From contig CP034537.1 in the NCBI GenBank assembly GCA_004000515.1, positions 1,736,001-1,800,000 on the forward strand: 64,000 nt of DNA, in the 5' to 3' direction. The translations under genes and the position numbers were made by a program. The notes beneath the pieces were generated by a model. That model was not told the DNA's origin and ran no database searches. It saw only the letters and a program-made list of their open reading frames with translations. Below are positions 9,607 to 18,786 of the stretch, piece after piece; the stretch's first letter is position 1, and each line of letters starts with the position of its first letter. The DNA comes from Pseudomonas poae. GTDB taxonomy: Bacteria > Pseudomonadota > Gammaproteobacteria > Pseudomonadales > Pseudomonadaceae.

Positions 9607-9704
9607 TCAGATGTATCCTCGAAGGTCGCGTAGCTTGCCATGCTTGTCCTGACAGATGAATATCGCAGCTCGATATTCATCTTCGCCGTAGTCTGGAAGC
9701 CTTT

Positions 9705-10628
9705 ATGCCCGTCACCTTTGACCCCGATCATCTGCGCGAAAGCTTGCGGCCCTTGGTGGATGCGCAACCGCTTTCAGTCGAGGCACGGGTCTATCAGCGT
9801 TTCTACGGGCTGGACCAGGCCGTCAGCCGCCTGGGGCGCTTCGAAGTCGACGGCTTCGAGGTTGTCGCCCAGGTGTGGTGGCCAGCTGTGCCGGTGGCGA
9901 CGATGTTTATGTTCCACGGCTTCTACGACCATATGGGGCTGTATCGCCATGTAGTGCGCTGGGCCCTGGACCAGGGCTTTGTGGTGATCGCCTGCGATTT
10001 GCCGGGGCATGGGTTGTCCAGCGGCCCGCGTGCCAGCATCGATGATTTTGCGGTGTACCAGCATGTGGTGCAGGCGCTGTTCGCCCAGGCATCCACGCTG
10101 CAATTGCCTCAACCCTGGCACCTGTTCGGGCAAAGTACCGGCGGCGCGGTGGTGGTCGACCATTTGCTCAACCATGGCGCCGACAGCCCGGCCCAGGGCA
10201 AGACGTTCCTGCTGTCGCCGTTGGTGCGTCCGCGTTCGTGGGGCTGGTCGCAAGTGAGCTATTACCTGCTGCGGCCGTTCGTCAAAGGCATTGCGCGGCG
10301 GTTCAGCGATAACACCAATGACCCTGCGTTCAAGCCGTTCCTTGAGGCAGACCCGCTGCAACCACGCCAGTTGCCCACCGCCTGGGTGGGCGCGCTGGCG
10401 CGCTGGATCAAACGCATCGAAGCCGCACCGCAGAGCCTGCGGCGGCTGGTGATTGTGCAGGGGGAGGAAGATATGACTGTGGACTGGCAGCACAACTTGC
10501 AAGTGCTGCGGGGCAAGTTCGATCAACCGGAGGTGCTGATGGTGAAGCGTGGCAGGCATCACCTGGCCAATGAAATTCCGGAGATTCGCCAGGAGTACTT
10601 CAGTTTTCTCACGGATCATCTGAAGTAA
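9705..10628 (+). CDS. Alpha/beta hydrolase, monoacylglycerol lipase-like
   Basis: 307 aa. Alpha/beta hydrolase with an HGF oxyanion region (MFMFHGFYDH), nucleophile elbow GQSTGG and a late His (GRHHLANE) for the catalytic triad. The order fits the lysophospholipase/monoacylglycerol lipase subgroup (serine aminopeptidase S33-like). No signal peptide. It diverges from the DUF6436 gene (98-bp gap) and is followed by a REP pair. Substrate not known. Confidence 0.85.
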   Translation: MPVTFDPDHLRESLRPLVDAQPLSVEARVYQRFYGLDQAVSRLGRFEVDGFEVVAQVWWPAVPVATMFMFHGFYDHMGLYRHVVRWALDQGFVVIACDLPGHGLSSGPRASIDDFAVYQHVVQALFAQASTLQLPQPWHLFGQSTGGAVVVDHLLNHGADSPAQGKTFLLSPLVRPRSWGWSQVSYYLLRPFVKGIARRFSDNTNDPAFKPFLEADPLQPRQLPTAWVGALARWIKRIEAAPQSLRRLVIVQGEEDMTVDWQHNLQVLRGKFDQPEVLMVKRGRHHLANEIPEIRQEYFSFLTDHLK

Positions 10629-10640
10629 CCCAATCCAAAT

Positions 10641-10728
10641 GTGGGAGCGGGCTTGCTCGCGAATGCAGGGTGTCAGTCAGCAAGTTAGTTGACTGATACT
10701 CCGCATTCGCGAGCAAGCCCGCTCCCAC
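10641..10728. repeat. REP pair, family B arms
   Basis: Inverted arms GTGGGAGCGGGCTTGCTCGC and complement, with outer GAATGC/GCATTC pairing. It differs from family A at four positions, which change in a compensatory way within the inner stem. It lies 12 bp after the hydrolase stop and 5 bp before the stop of the convergent DUF2059 gene. Confidence 0.9.
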
Positions 10729-10733
10729 ATTTT

Positions 10734-11485
10734 CTATTGCGTCAGGCTTGAGGTGCTTTGGCCCACCGCGAGGCCTGCGCGAATGGCCGCCAACGCAGCC
10801 TGGTAATACGCCTTACCCTCCGGCGACTCCGCAAACGTCGCGAACTCTTCAAGCTCCGGGTCAGACAAATCCCGATAGACATACAACAGAGTGTTGTTCA
10901 GATCCTTATCAATCTGCTGCATCAACCGCTCGCGCTGGCCATTCAGCATGCCCTGCGCCTGACCGCCGCCCAACAGGCCGGGAATCATCTGGCTCAAGCT
11001 ATCAGCAGCCACGCCGGCAATCGCCAGGCTCACTTCCGCCCCGGCTTCACGCGCAGGCAGCGCTTGAGCCAGGTGGCCGATGATCAGGCTGCGAGTGGCG
11101 TCGGCTTCGATCTTCGGCAGGCCTTGGGCGTTCTTCGCCAACTGGTCGCGGCGCGTGGCCAGCAGCTCGGCGGCGACAATCTTGCGGCCCAACGGCGATT
11201 GGAAAAACGCTAGGGCAGGTTTGGGGTCCGCCAGGTTCTTGCGCAACTGCGCCTCGGCACGCTGGTCCACGGCCTGGGCGGCGAAGCGTTTGTTGCTGTT
11301 GTCCACCAGCGCCTGGTACACCGCTGGCGGCAGGCTGTTGCGGTAGCGTTGTTGGGCGGCACTGAGGGCGTCATTGAAATGCGCACGTTGTTCGGCCCAG
11401 CCGGCGACCTTGTACAACTGGTCATGGCCGTCTGCCCAAGCGGGCAAAACGCAGAACATCAGCATGGAAAAAACAAACGACGCAT
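10734..11485 (-). CDS. DUF2059 domain secreted protein (5' end frameshifted)
   Basis: About 250 aa. The main frame covers most of the protein. The true start is an ATG at 11485 with an AGGAG just upstream, giving MRRLFF and then shifting at the A6 run 11468-11473 (T6 on the coding strand). One extra T restores a continuous signal peptide ending at AWA-DG. The mature part is mostly helical and hydrophilic, with the DUF2059-type C-terminal segment (DPELEEFATFAESPEGKAYY). Periplasmic protein of unknown function. Confidence 0.78.
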
Positions 11486-11616
11486 ATGGACTCCTGTCAG
11501 TCGGCCACTATTGTCCGTGTCGGGCGTAGGATTTGTCGAGAAATCCTATCGGCTACCTGATTAAAGTGTATTCGGACGCTCGGCGGCTCTGTCGGATTCA
11601 CAGGCGTATGGATACT

Positions 11617-12248
11617 ATGCGCGCCATGCAAATACCCCTTGATCACCCGCTGTTGCAACGTATTGTCGACGACCTGGCTGAAAAAGGCTGGTCGCGGCAG
11701 GACGGCTTCCTGCCCCAGGCTCTGACCCTGGAACTGGCGGCTGAGTGCCGTAAACGTGCAGCCGAAGGTGAACTGGCCCCGGCGGCGGTAGGACGCGGCC
11801 CGGCCCAGGAGATCCGCGAGGGGATTCGTGGTGATCATATCCAGTGGCTGGAAGAGGGCGATGCAGCGGTCTGCGACACCTACATGGCGTTGATGGACAG
11901 CCTGCGCCTGGCGATGAACCGCGGCCTGTTCCTCGGCCTGGAAGATTTCGAAAGCCATTTCGCGATGTACCCGCCGGGGGCGTTTTACCTCAAGCACCTG
12001 GACCGTTTCCGCGACGACGACCGCCGCATGGTCTCGGCGGTGATCTACTTGAACGACGCCTGGCTGCCCGAACACGGCGGGCAGTTGCGCATGTACCTCA
12101 AGGATGGCGTCGAATACGACGTAGTGCCCGCCGGCGGTTGCCTGGTGGTGTTCCTGTCCGGGGAGGTCCCCCACGAAGTCATGCCCGCCACGCGCGAACG
12201 CCTGTCCCTCACCGGCTGGTTTCGCCGCCGGGGCAACGAGCCTTTTGA
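11617..12248 (+). CDS. 2OG-Fe(II) oxygenase family protein
   Basis: About 210 aa. A prolyl-4-hydroxylase-type 2-oxoglutarate/Fe(II) fold with the HxD motif in YLKHLDRFRDD, the distal His in GEVPHEVMPA and the Arg that binds 2OG in TRERLSLTGWFRRR. Several in-frame ATGs (11608, 11617, 11626) are possible starts; I chose 11617 without a decisive ribosome site. The reading frame as given runs on into DUF523. A missing T in the TTTT run 12243-12246 would recreate TGA after GNEPF. Substrate unknown. Confidence 0.75.
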
Positions 12249-12250
12249 GC

Positions 12251-12747
12251 ATGGAAAAATTCTGATCAGCCGCTGCCTGCTTGGGCACAAAGTGCGCTAC
12301 GACGGCGGGGCCAGCGGACCGTTCGATCAACTGGCGGCATGGCAGGCCGAGGGCCGTGTGGTTGCGATCTGCCCGGAGGTCGCCGGTGGGTTGCCGACGC
12401 CGCGTCCGCCTGCAGAAATTCCCGGCGGGCAGGGCGTGGAGGTGTGGGAGGGTCGTGCGCAGGTGTTGACGGCCGAGGGGGAGGACTTCAGCGAAGCCTT
12501 CCTTGATGGCGCGCGGCAGGCGTTGGCGCTGGTGCAGCGCCACAACATTCGGATTGCCGTGCTCAAGGCCAATAGCCCGTCGTGTGGGAATTTGCTGACC
12601 TATGACGGGACCTTTTCTGGTGTAAAGGTCGCAGGCGAAGGGGTGACGGCGGCGTTGCTCAAGCGCCATGGTGTGCAGGTGTTCAGTGAGTTGGAGCTGC
12701 CTGAGGCGGCAGTGGCCTTGGCTCAACTCTCAGAAACTGTGGTCCAA
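12251..12747 (+). CDS. DUF523 family protein (both ends disturbed)
   Basis: About 165 aa. DUF523 proteins are small and Cys-containing, with the signature ISRCLLGHKVRYDG near the start and LKANSPSCG further on, both present. The expected start MEKILISRC needs one more A in the A5 run at 12255-12259. As given, the frame is fused to the preceding oxygenase. No stop occurs before the REP element at 12749, and the open frame continues through the repeat and antisense to the next gene until 13185. A one-base shift would put TAG at 12771. The end given here is therefore only the likely domain end. Function unknown. Confidence 0.6.
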
Positions 12748-12748
12748 T

Positions 12749-12834
12749 GTGGGAGCTGGCTTGCCTGCGATAGCAGTGTGTCAGCTACACATAGGGTGCT
12801 GATCCACCGCTATCGCAGGCAAGCCAGCTCCCAC
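12749..12834. repeat. REP pair, family A
   Basis: Inverted GTGGGAGCTGGCTTGCCTGC arms with GATAGC/GCTATC extensions and a loop of about 35 bp. It lies between the DUF523 gene and the convergent solute-binding gene, and is read through by the damaged DUF523 frame. Confidence 0.9.
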
Positions 12835-12843
12835 ATTAGAATG

Positions 12844-13335
12844 TCACTCGGCCTTGGCTACGGGCTCGTTCTCAAGCCACTTCTGCGCCAACGCCTTCAA
12901 CCGTCCATCCGCCTTCACCCGCTGCAACGCCTTGTCCAGGCTGGCCTTGAACGCCGGGTTACCCTTCTGGAACGGAATCGCCAGTTCTGGTTTCTCGTTA
13001 TACGCCTCACTGAAATCGAACCGATCCTTGAGCTCAGCAGTCATAGCGATATGGTTGATGGCCACGTCGTACTTGCCGGTTTCCACCCCTGGCAGCAGGT
13101 CGGCGTCATCGGTGGTAATGAACGAGGGGCGCACGTCCATCTCTTTAGCCAGTTGTTCACCCAACTCCACTTCGAAACCGGTTAGCTTGTCGCCTTCCTT
13201 GAAGTTGAACGGCGGGGTATTGGCTTCAAGGGCGATACGCAGTTCGCCACGGTCAAACACATCATCGACCAGTTCGGCGTGAGCCAAGGGGCTCACAAGG
13301 GGAAGCAAAAGTAACAGGCCAGGCGAAAAGCGCAT
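12844..13335 (-). CDS. Short amino-acid ABC-type solute-binding protein (single-lobe-like)
   Basis: 163 aa from ATG 13335, which follows AGGAG by 5 bases. The signal peptide ends near AHA-EL. The first lobe of a family-3 solute-binding protein is clear (RIALEANTPPFNFKEGDKLT, then FEVELGEQLAKEM and KYDVAINHIAMTAELKDRFDFS). The frame then passes almost directly to the family's C-terminal helix (NPAFKASLDKALQRVKADGR). About 90 residues, most of the second lobe, are missing compared with the usual ~250 aa. No transporter genes are adjacent. It may be a non-transport sensor-like remnant or an in-frame deletion. Confidence 0.7.
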   Translation of the reverse strand: MRFSPGLLLLLPLVSPLAHAELVDDVFDRGELRIALEANTPPFNFKEGDKLTGFEVELGEQLAKEMDVRPSFITTDDADLLPGVETGKYDVAINHIAMTAELKDRFDFSEAYNEKPELAIPFQKGNPAFKASLDKALQRVKADGRLKALAQKWLENEPVAKAE

Positions 13336-13469
13336 GGTCACTCCTAGATAATTTTTATGTGCGAGGCGCCGTTCAGCATCGCTTTGCTATGGTGTTGAGT
13401 GCCTTGGACAGCAATTTGTCGCGAAGTTGTCATAACCCTACAGATTTCCTGGAAAAACTGGAGAAGCGA

Positions 13470-13910
13470 ATGAAAGCCCTTTTGTCCCATGCAACGATTG
13501 CCAGCTTGCTGCTGGGCGCCTCAATGTTGGCGAACGCCGCCGACCTGCCGCGTACCCCTGCGCCTAAAGGCGCCGAAGTGTTTATCGTGTCGCCCAAAGA
13601 CGGCGCAACTGTCGATAAAACCTTCACCGTCAAATTCGGCGTTAAAAACCTGGACCTGGAGCCTATCGACAAGCAAGTGCCGAACGCCGGTCACCACCAC
13701 CTGTTGGTAGACCAGGACGTCACCTCGCTCAAAGCCGACGAAGCTATTCCGGCTACCGCCACGTCGATTCACTTCGGCAAAGCCCAGACTGAAACCGAAT
13801 TGACCCTGACCCCAGGCAAGCACACCTTGCAACTGGTGGCGGGCGACAACGTTCACCGTCAGTTCGAACCTACTGTAGTCTCGAAAGTGATCACGGTTAA
13901 CGTTAAGTAA
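13470..13910 (+). CDS. DUF4399 domain secreted protein
   Basis: 146 aa from ATG 13470, preceded by GGAGAAGCGA. The signal peptide is MKALLSHATIASLLLGASML with cleavage near ANA-AD. The mature domain has VFIVSPKDGATVDKTFTVKF and the GHHHLLVD motif typical of DUF4399 periplasmic proteins. The His cluster suggests metal binding, which is unproven. Monocistronic, with a strong terminator right after it. Confidence 0.85.
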   Translation: MKALLSHATIASLLLGASMLANAADLPRTPAPKGAEVFIVSPKDGATVDKTFTVKFGVKNLDLEPIDKQVPNAGHHHLLVDQDVTSLKADEAIPATATSIHFGKAQTETELTLTPGKHTLQLVAGDNVHRQFEPTVVSKVITVNVK

Positions 13911-13924
13911 GATTTGTTCAGATG

Positions 13925-13954
13925 AAAAAGGGAGCCCCGAGGGGCTCCCTTTTT
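13925..13954. terminator. Bidirectional rho-independent terminator
   Basis: Stem AAAAAGGGAGCCCC with GGGGCTCCCTTTT and a 2-base GA loop. The U/A tracts on both sides serve the DUF4399 gene (+) and serA (-), which converge here. Confidence 0.92.
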
Positions 13955-13971
13955 GTGGTGCGGTTGAAACC

Positions 13972-15201
13972 TTAGAACAACACGCGGCTACGGATAGTGC
14001 CTTTGATGTGCTGCAGCTTCTCTTGCGCCAGGTCGGAGTACTCGGCGTCGACGTCGATGACCACGTAGCCGACCTTCTCGTTGGTCTGCAGGAACTGACC
14101 GGAGATGTTGATGCCGTTTTCCGCGAAGACCTTGTTGATCTCCATCATCACGCCAGGGATGTTCTGGTGGATGTGCAGCAGACGGTGCTTGCCAGGGTGA
14201 GCCGGCAGGGCCACTTCCGGGAAGTTCACGGACGATACCGAGGTACCGTTGTCGCTGTACTTGACCAGTTTTTCCGACACTTCCAGGCCGATGTTGGCTT
14301 GGGCTTCAGCGGTGGAACCGCCGATGTGCGGGGTCAGGATCACGTTGTCCAGGCCACGCAGCGGGCTTTCGAAGATGTCGTCGTTAGAGCGAGGCTCTAC
14401 CGGGAACACGTCGATGGCGGCGCCGATCAGGTGCTTGTCCTTGATCGCGTCGGCCAGGGCGTCCAGCTCGACCACGGTGCCACGTGCAGCGTTGATCAGG
14501 ATGCCGCCTTTCTTGATGGCGCGGATTTCCTTCTCGCCGATCATCCACTGGGTCTCAGCGGTTTCCGGAACGTGCAGGGTCACGATGTCGGACATGCCCA
14601 ACAGCTCAGTCAGGCTGGCGACTTGGGTGGCGTTGCCCAATGGCAGCTTGGTCAGGGTGTCGTAGAAGAACACCTGCATGCCCAGGCCTTCAGCCAGTAC
14701 CGACAGCTGAGTACCGATCGAGCCGTAACCGACGATACCCAGCTTCTTGCCGCGGATTTCGAAGGAGTTGGCTGCGCTCTTGATCCAGCCGCCACGGTGG
14801 CAGGAAGCGTTCTTCTCAGGAATGCCGCGCAACAGCAGGATGGCCTCGGCCAGCACCAGCTCCGCAACGGAACGGGTGTTGGAGTACGGTGCGTTGAACA
14901 CCGCGATGCCGCGCTCGCGCGCTGCGTTGAGGTCGACCTGGTTGGTGCCGATGCAGAAACAGCCGACCGCCACGAGTTTCTTGGCGTGGTCGAAGATCTC
15001 TTCGGTCAGCTGAGTGCGGGAGCGAATGCCGATAAAGTGCGCGTCGGCGATCTTTTCCTTGAGTTGGGCTTCCGGCAGAGAACTGGTGATGTACTCAATG
15101 CTGGTGTACCCGGCGGCTTTCAGAACGTCGACAGCCGATGGGTGGACGCCTTCCAGAAGAAGGAACTTGATCTTGCTCTTATCGAGAGAAGTCTTGCTCA
15201 T
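13972..15201 (-). CDS. serA: D-3-phosphoglycerate dehydrogenase
   Basis: 409 aa. First enzyme of serine synthesis, oxidising 3-phosphoglycerate to 3-phosphohydroxypyruvate with NAD; it can also reduce 2-oxoglutarate to D-2-hydroxyglutarate. The nucleotide-binding motif GIVGYGSIGTQ, substrate residues GCFCIGTNQV and catalytic TPHIGGSTAEAQ are visible. A C-terminal ACT domain (VMMEINKVFAENGINIS to the end RVLF) gives serine feedback inhibition. Divergent from the D-2-hydroxyglutarate dehydrogenase gene across a 205-bp spacer, an arrangement known in Pseudomonas and functionally meaningful because the second enzyme removes the by-product of SerA. Confidence 0.97.
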   Translation of the reverse strand: MSKTSLDKSKIKFLLLEGVHPSAVDVLKAAGYTSIEYITSSLPEAQLKEKIADAHFIGIRSRTQLTEEIFDHAKKLVAVGCFCIGTNQVDLNAARERGIAVFNAPYSNTRSVAELVLAEAILLLRGIPEKNASCHRGGWIKSAANSFEIRGKKLGIVGYGSIGTQLSVLAEGLGMQVFFYDTLTKLPLGNATQVASLTELLGMSDIVTLHVPETAETQWMIGEKEIRAIKKGGILINAARGTVVELDALADAIKDKHLIGAAIDVFPVEPRSNDDIFESPLRGLDNVILTPHIGGSTAEAQANIGLEVSEKLVKYSDNGTSVSSVNFPEVALPAHPGKHRLLHIHQNIPGVMMEINKVFAENGINISGQFLQTNEKVGYVVIDVDAEYSDLAQEKLQHIKGTIRSRVLF

Positions 15202-15406
15202 CTGCGTAAACCTGTATCCCGGAGAAAAATGGCAGGGAGTCGGATCGCTTAAGCTGACCCGGACGGCAGGAAAGCCGTCACCGCAGAAACGCCCTTGGGC
15301 TCTGTCCTGCGGGGGCGGTATGCTAGCATACGCGCCCCGCTAAACACCTATTCCTGCGACGTGAAGCGTTCTCAGGATGACCATGAATTGTTCGAGAGTT
15401 CTGTCG

Positions 15407-16801
15407 ATGACCCATCCTGCCCTGATTGATGAGCTAAAGACCCTGGTTGAGCCTGGCAAAGTGCTGACCGATGCAGACTCCCTGGAGGCTTACGGCAAGG
15501 ATTGGACCAAGCACTTCGCACCCGCGCCGACCGCCATCGTCTTCCCCAAGACCATCGAGCAGGTCCAGGCCATCGTGCGTTGGGCCAATGAACACAAGGT
15601 GGCGCTGGTGCCATCGGGTGGGCGTACCGGCCTGTCGGCCGCCGCTGTGGCCGCCAATGGCGAAGTGGTCGTGTCGTTCGACTATATGAACCAGATCCTC
15701 GACGTGAACCTCACCGACCGCACCGCTGTGTGCCAGCCGGGAGTGGTCACCAAGCAATTGCAGAACGTCGCCGAAGAAAAGGGCCTGTACTACCCGGTGG
15801 ATTTCGCTTCGTCCGGTTCCAGCCAGATTGGCGGCAATATCGGCACCAATGCCGGCGGGATCAAGGTGATTCGCTACGGCATGACCCGTAACTGGGTGGC
15901 CGGCATGAAAGTCGTCACCGGCAAGGGCGACGTGCTGGAATTGAACCGCGACCTGATCAAGAACGCCACCGGCTACGACATGCGCCAGCTGTTTATCGGC
16001 GCTGAAGGCACCCTGGGTTTTGTGGTCGAAGCCACCATGCGCCTGGACCGTGCGCCGAAAAACCTCACCGCCATGGTGCTCGGCACCACCGATTTCGACT
16101 CGATCATGCCGGTATTGCACGCGTTCCAGAGCAAGCTGGACCTGACCGCCTTTGAGTTCTTCTCCGACAAGGCCCTGGCCAAGGTCCTCGGCCGTGGCGA
16201 CGTGCCGGCGCCGTTCGAAACCGAATGCCCGTTCTACGCCCTGCTGGAATTTGAAGCCACCACCGAAGAAGTCGCCAACCATGCCCTGGAAACCTTCGAG
16301 CATTGCGTGGAGCAGGGCTGGGTGCTGGACGGCGTGATGAGCCAGAGCGAAACCCAACTGCACAACCTGTGGAAACTGCGCGAGTACATCTCCGAGACCA
16401 TTTCCCACTGGACTCCGTACAAGAACGACATTTCGGTCACTGTCTCCAAAGTGCCAGCGTTCTTGAAAGAAATTGACGCGATTGTCGGCGAGCACTACCC
16501 GGACTTCGAAATCGTCTGGTTCGGCCACATCGGCGACGGCAACCTGCACTTGAATATCCTCAAGCCGGAAAACCTGAGCAAGGACGAGTTCTTTGCCAAG
16601 TGCGCCACCGTGAACAAGTGGGTGTTTGAAACCGTCGAGAAGTACAACGGTTCGATCTCCGCCGAACACGGCGTGGGCATGACCAAGCGCGACTACCTGA
16701 CCTACAGCCGCTCGCCGGTTGAAATCGAATACATGAAGGCAGTCAAAGCGGTGTTCGACCCGAACGGGATCATGAACCCTGGCAAGATCTTCGCTGTTTA
16801 A
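15407..16801 (+). CDS. FAD-linked D-2-hydroxyglutarate dehydrogenase
   Basis: 464 aa from ATG 15407. A VAO/PCMH-type FAD oxidase: the FAD-binding PSGGRTGLSAAA and SGSSQIGGNIGTNAGG segments lie in the N-terminal half. The metal-binding and active-site region GHIGDGNLHLNIL and the terminal EHGVGMTKRDYL lie in the C-terminal half. The family also holds D-lactate dehydrogenases and GlcD. The divergent serA neighbour and the position equivalent to PA0317 favour D-2-hydroxyglutarate dehydrogenase, which oxidises D-2-HG back to 2-oxoglutarate. It is followed 22 bp later by an FAH-family gene. Confidence 0.9.
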   Translation: MTHPALIDELKTLVEPGKVLTDADSLEAYGKDWTKHFAPAPTAIVFPKTIEQVQAIVRWANEHKVALVPSGGRTGLSAAAVAANGEVVVSFDYMNQILDVNLTDRTAVCQPGVVTKQLQNVAEEKGLYYPVDFASSGSSQIGGNIGTNAGGIKVIRYGMTRNWVAGMKVVTGKGDVLELNRDLIKNATGYDMRQLFIGAEGTLGFVVEATMRLDRAPKNLTAMVLGTTDFDSIMPVLHAFQSKLDLTAFEFFSDKALAKVLGRGDVPAPFETECPFYALLEFEATTEEVANHALETFEHCVEQGWVLDGVMSQSETQLHNLWKLREYISETISHWTPYKNDISVTVSKVPAFLKEIDAIVGEHYPDFEIVWFGHIGDGNLHLNILKPENLSKDEFFAKCATVNKWVFETVEKYNGSISAEHGVGMTKRDYLTYSRSPVEIEYMKAVKAVFDPNGIMNPGKIFAV

Positions 16802-16823
16802 TCGCCCCTGAAGGAGTCGTTCC

Positions 16824-17488
16824 ATGAGCTACCAGCACAAGTATGTCGACGGCACCAACATCCACTTTCCGGTCGGGAAAGTGGTGTGTATCGGGCGTAA
16901 CTACGCCGAACATGCCAAGGAACTGGACAACCCGGTGCCGACTGAACCGTTGCTGTTCATCAAGCCGGGCAGTTGCGTAGTAGCGTTGGAAGGTGGTTTC
17001 GCCATCCCGACCGAGCGCGGTTCGGTGCACTACGAAGCGGAAATCGCGGTATTGATCGGCAAGCCGCTGTCGACCAAGCCAAGCCGTGAAGAAGTGCTGG
17101 ACGCCATCTCCGGCTTCGCTCCGGCCCTGGACCTTACCCTGCGCGACAAGCAGGCCGAGCTGAAAGCCAAAGGCCTGCCGTGGAAATCGCCAAGTCCTTC
17201 GACGGCGCGGCGGTGATTGCACCGTTCGTCGTGGGCAGCACCTTCCCGGACCTGACCGACATCGGCATCCGCCTGACCATCAATGGCGAAGTGCGCCAGG
17301 ATGGCAACAGCTCGCAGATGCTCAACCCGATCATCCCGATGATCCAACACATGGCCGGCTGCTTCTCGCTGCAGGCCGGTGATGTGATCCTTACCGGCAC
17401 GCCGGCTGGCGTTGGCCCGCTGAATGTGGGGGATGAGTTGGTGTTGGAGTTGGCGGGTGTGAACAGCTTTGAGAGCGTTGTCCGCTAA
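16824..17488 (+). CDS. Fumarylacetoacetate hydrolase family protein (frameshifted)
   Basis: Reconstituted 221 aa, the size of single-domain FAH-family acylpyruvases such as YcgM. The first frame gives VVCIGRNYAEHAKEL and HYEAEIAVLIG, where the metal-binding glutamates lie. It derails at 17182-17183, and the rest (EIAKSFDGAAVIAPFV to LTGTPAGVGPL) follows in a second frame. One additional G makes WEIAKSFD and joins them. Likely a fumarylpyruvate or oxaloacetate-type C-C hydrolase; substrate not fixed. Downstream partner of the D-2-HG dehydrogenase in the same transcription unit. Confidence 0.85.
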
Positions 17489-17513
17489 GCACTGACGAAA
17501 CGCGATCAAAAAT

Positions 17514-17600
17514 GTGGGAGCAGGCTTGCTCGCGAAGGCGGTGTGTCAGTCGAAGATTTTTCAACTGAACCACCGCCTTCGCGAGCAAGCCCGCTCCCAC
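17514..17600. repeat. REP pair, family B with one arm mismatch
   Basis: Left arm GTGGGAGCAGGCTTGCTCGC has one substitution against the family B arm; the right arm is perfect. The outer GAAGGCGGT/ACCGCCTTC also pairs. Located after the FAH gene. Confidence 0.9.
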
Positions 17601-17738
17601 ATTGGTTTATGAGTGTCCAAAAGATCCAGTCCTTTGCATTTTTTCACACACCATCCGGATAATTCCCAGCCTCATTGCGCGCGGACCTCTTGATCCTGTG
17701 CTATCACCTAACGCTGACTTCCCGGAAAAAAGCACCCA

Positions 17739-18665
17739 ATGGCCGTCACTCTGCCTACCGTCACCCCCAAGCCGCGTTCCCGCTTTGCCCTGCGCTGGTA
17801 TTCCTGGCTGTTGCTGGTCGGCGTGATTGCCTATGGCGTTTCGTGGGCCATGCATTGGGATGATCGCGGCTTGCTGTGGGTCGCCGAGCGCTTCGAAACC
17901 CCCGCCGAGCGTCAGGAAAGTGTATGGCTTCCCGACTACCACGCGGTCATCGACGCCAAGGTGTTGCCGGGGATGGAGAAGGATGAAGCCTCCGACGTCT
18001 CCTACAACCCCCAGACCAAAACTCTGTTTTCCGTGATGGGCAAAAACCCGTTCCTCGTCGAGTTGAGCCTGCAAGGCGACGTGCTGCGCAAGATGCCGCT
18101 GAATGGTTGGGACAACCCAGAAGGCGTGACGGTCATGGAAAACGGCCTGATGGCTGTGGTCGACGAACGCCAGCATCTCATGACCATCATCAAGGTCGAC
18201 GCCAGCACTGCCCAACTGAACAAGGCTGATTTCCCCAGTTACGACCTGGGGCCATCCAAGAACCAGAACAAAGCCTTTGAAGGCGTCACCTGGGACAAGC
18301 GCAACCAGCAGATCATCCTGGGCGAAGAGCGCCCACCGGCGTTGTTCACCTGGAAAAGCGATGGCAGCCAGACACTCGTTGGCGACAAGCAAAAGCTGAC
18401 CAGCACCGAGCTGGACATGCGTAACCTCTCGGCCCTGGCGATCGACCCGCGTACCGGTCACTTGCTGGTGCTTTCTGCCGACTCCCACCTGCTGCTGGAG
18501 TTGGATGAAAAGGGCGAGCAAGTCAGCTTCATGACCTTGCTTGGTGGTTTCAATGGCCTCAAGAACACGATTCCCCGCGCCGAAGGCGTGACCATGGACG
18601 AAAACGGCACGCTGTACATGGTCAGTGAGCCGAACCTGTTCTATCGCTTCGAAAAGCAGAAATAA
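17739..18665 (+). CDS. SdiA-regulated (YjiK-like) membrane-anchored protein, copy 1
   Basis: 308 aa. An N-terminal membrane anchor (YSWLLLVGVIAYGVSWAM) is followed by a beta-propeller-like domain of the SdiA-regulated family. Recurrent segments are SYNPQTKTLFSVMGKNP, NPEGVTVMENG, FEGVTWDKRNQ and AEGVTMDENGTLYMVSEPN. The family occurs widely in proteobacteria and its biochemical role is not established. A closely related copy starts 121 bp downstream in the same direction, so this is a tandem duplication. Confidence 0.85.
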   Translation: MAVTLPTVTPKPRSRFALRWYSWLLLVGVIAYGVSWAMHWDDRGLLWVAERFETPAERQESVWLPDYHAVIDAKVLPGMEKDEASDVSYNPQTKTLFSVMGKNPFLVELSLQGDVLRKMPLNGWDNPEGVTVMENGLMAVVDERQHLMTIIKVDASTAQLNKADFPSYDLGPSKNQNKAFEGVTWDKRNQQIILGEERPPALFTWKSDGSQTLVGDKQKLTSTELDMRNLSALAIDPRTGHLLVLSADSHLLLELDEKGEQVSFMTLLGGFNGLKNTIPRAEGVTMDENGTLYMVSEPNLFYRFEKQK

Positions 18666-18786
18666 CGCACCGGTTACGTCGGATAGTTCTCTAAGAACGG
18701 CATTCGCCAGACATCCGGGCGCGTTTAAGTTTAAATTCAGACGGGCGTGATATTCCTTCGCCACTTTTTGCTCTTGAGCCCGTCCG

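Noticed and set aside
15434..16825. 463-codon minus-strand frame opposite the D-2-HG dehydrogenase
   Set aside because: Antisense artefact of codon bias; no domain, and the plus-strand gene is unmistakable.
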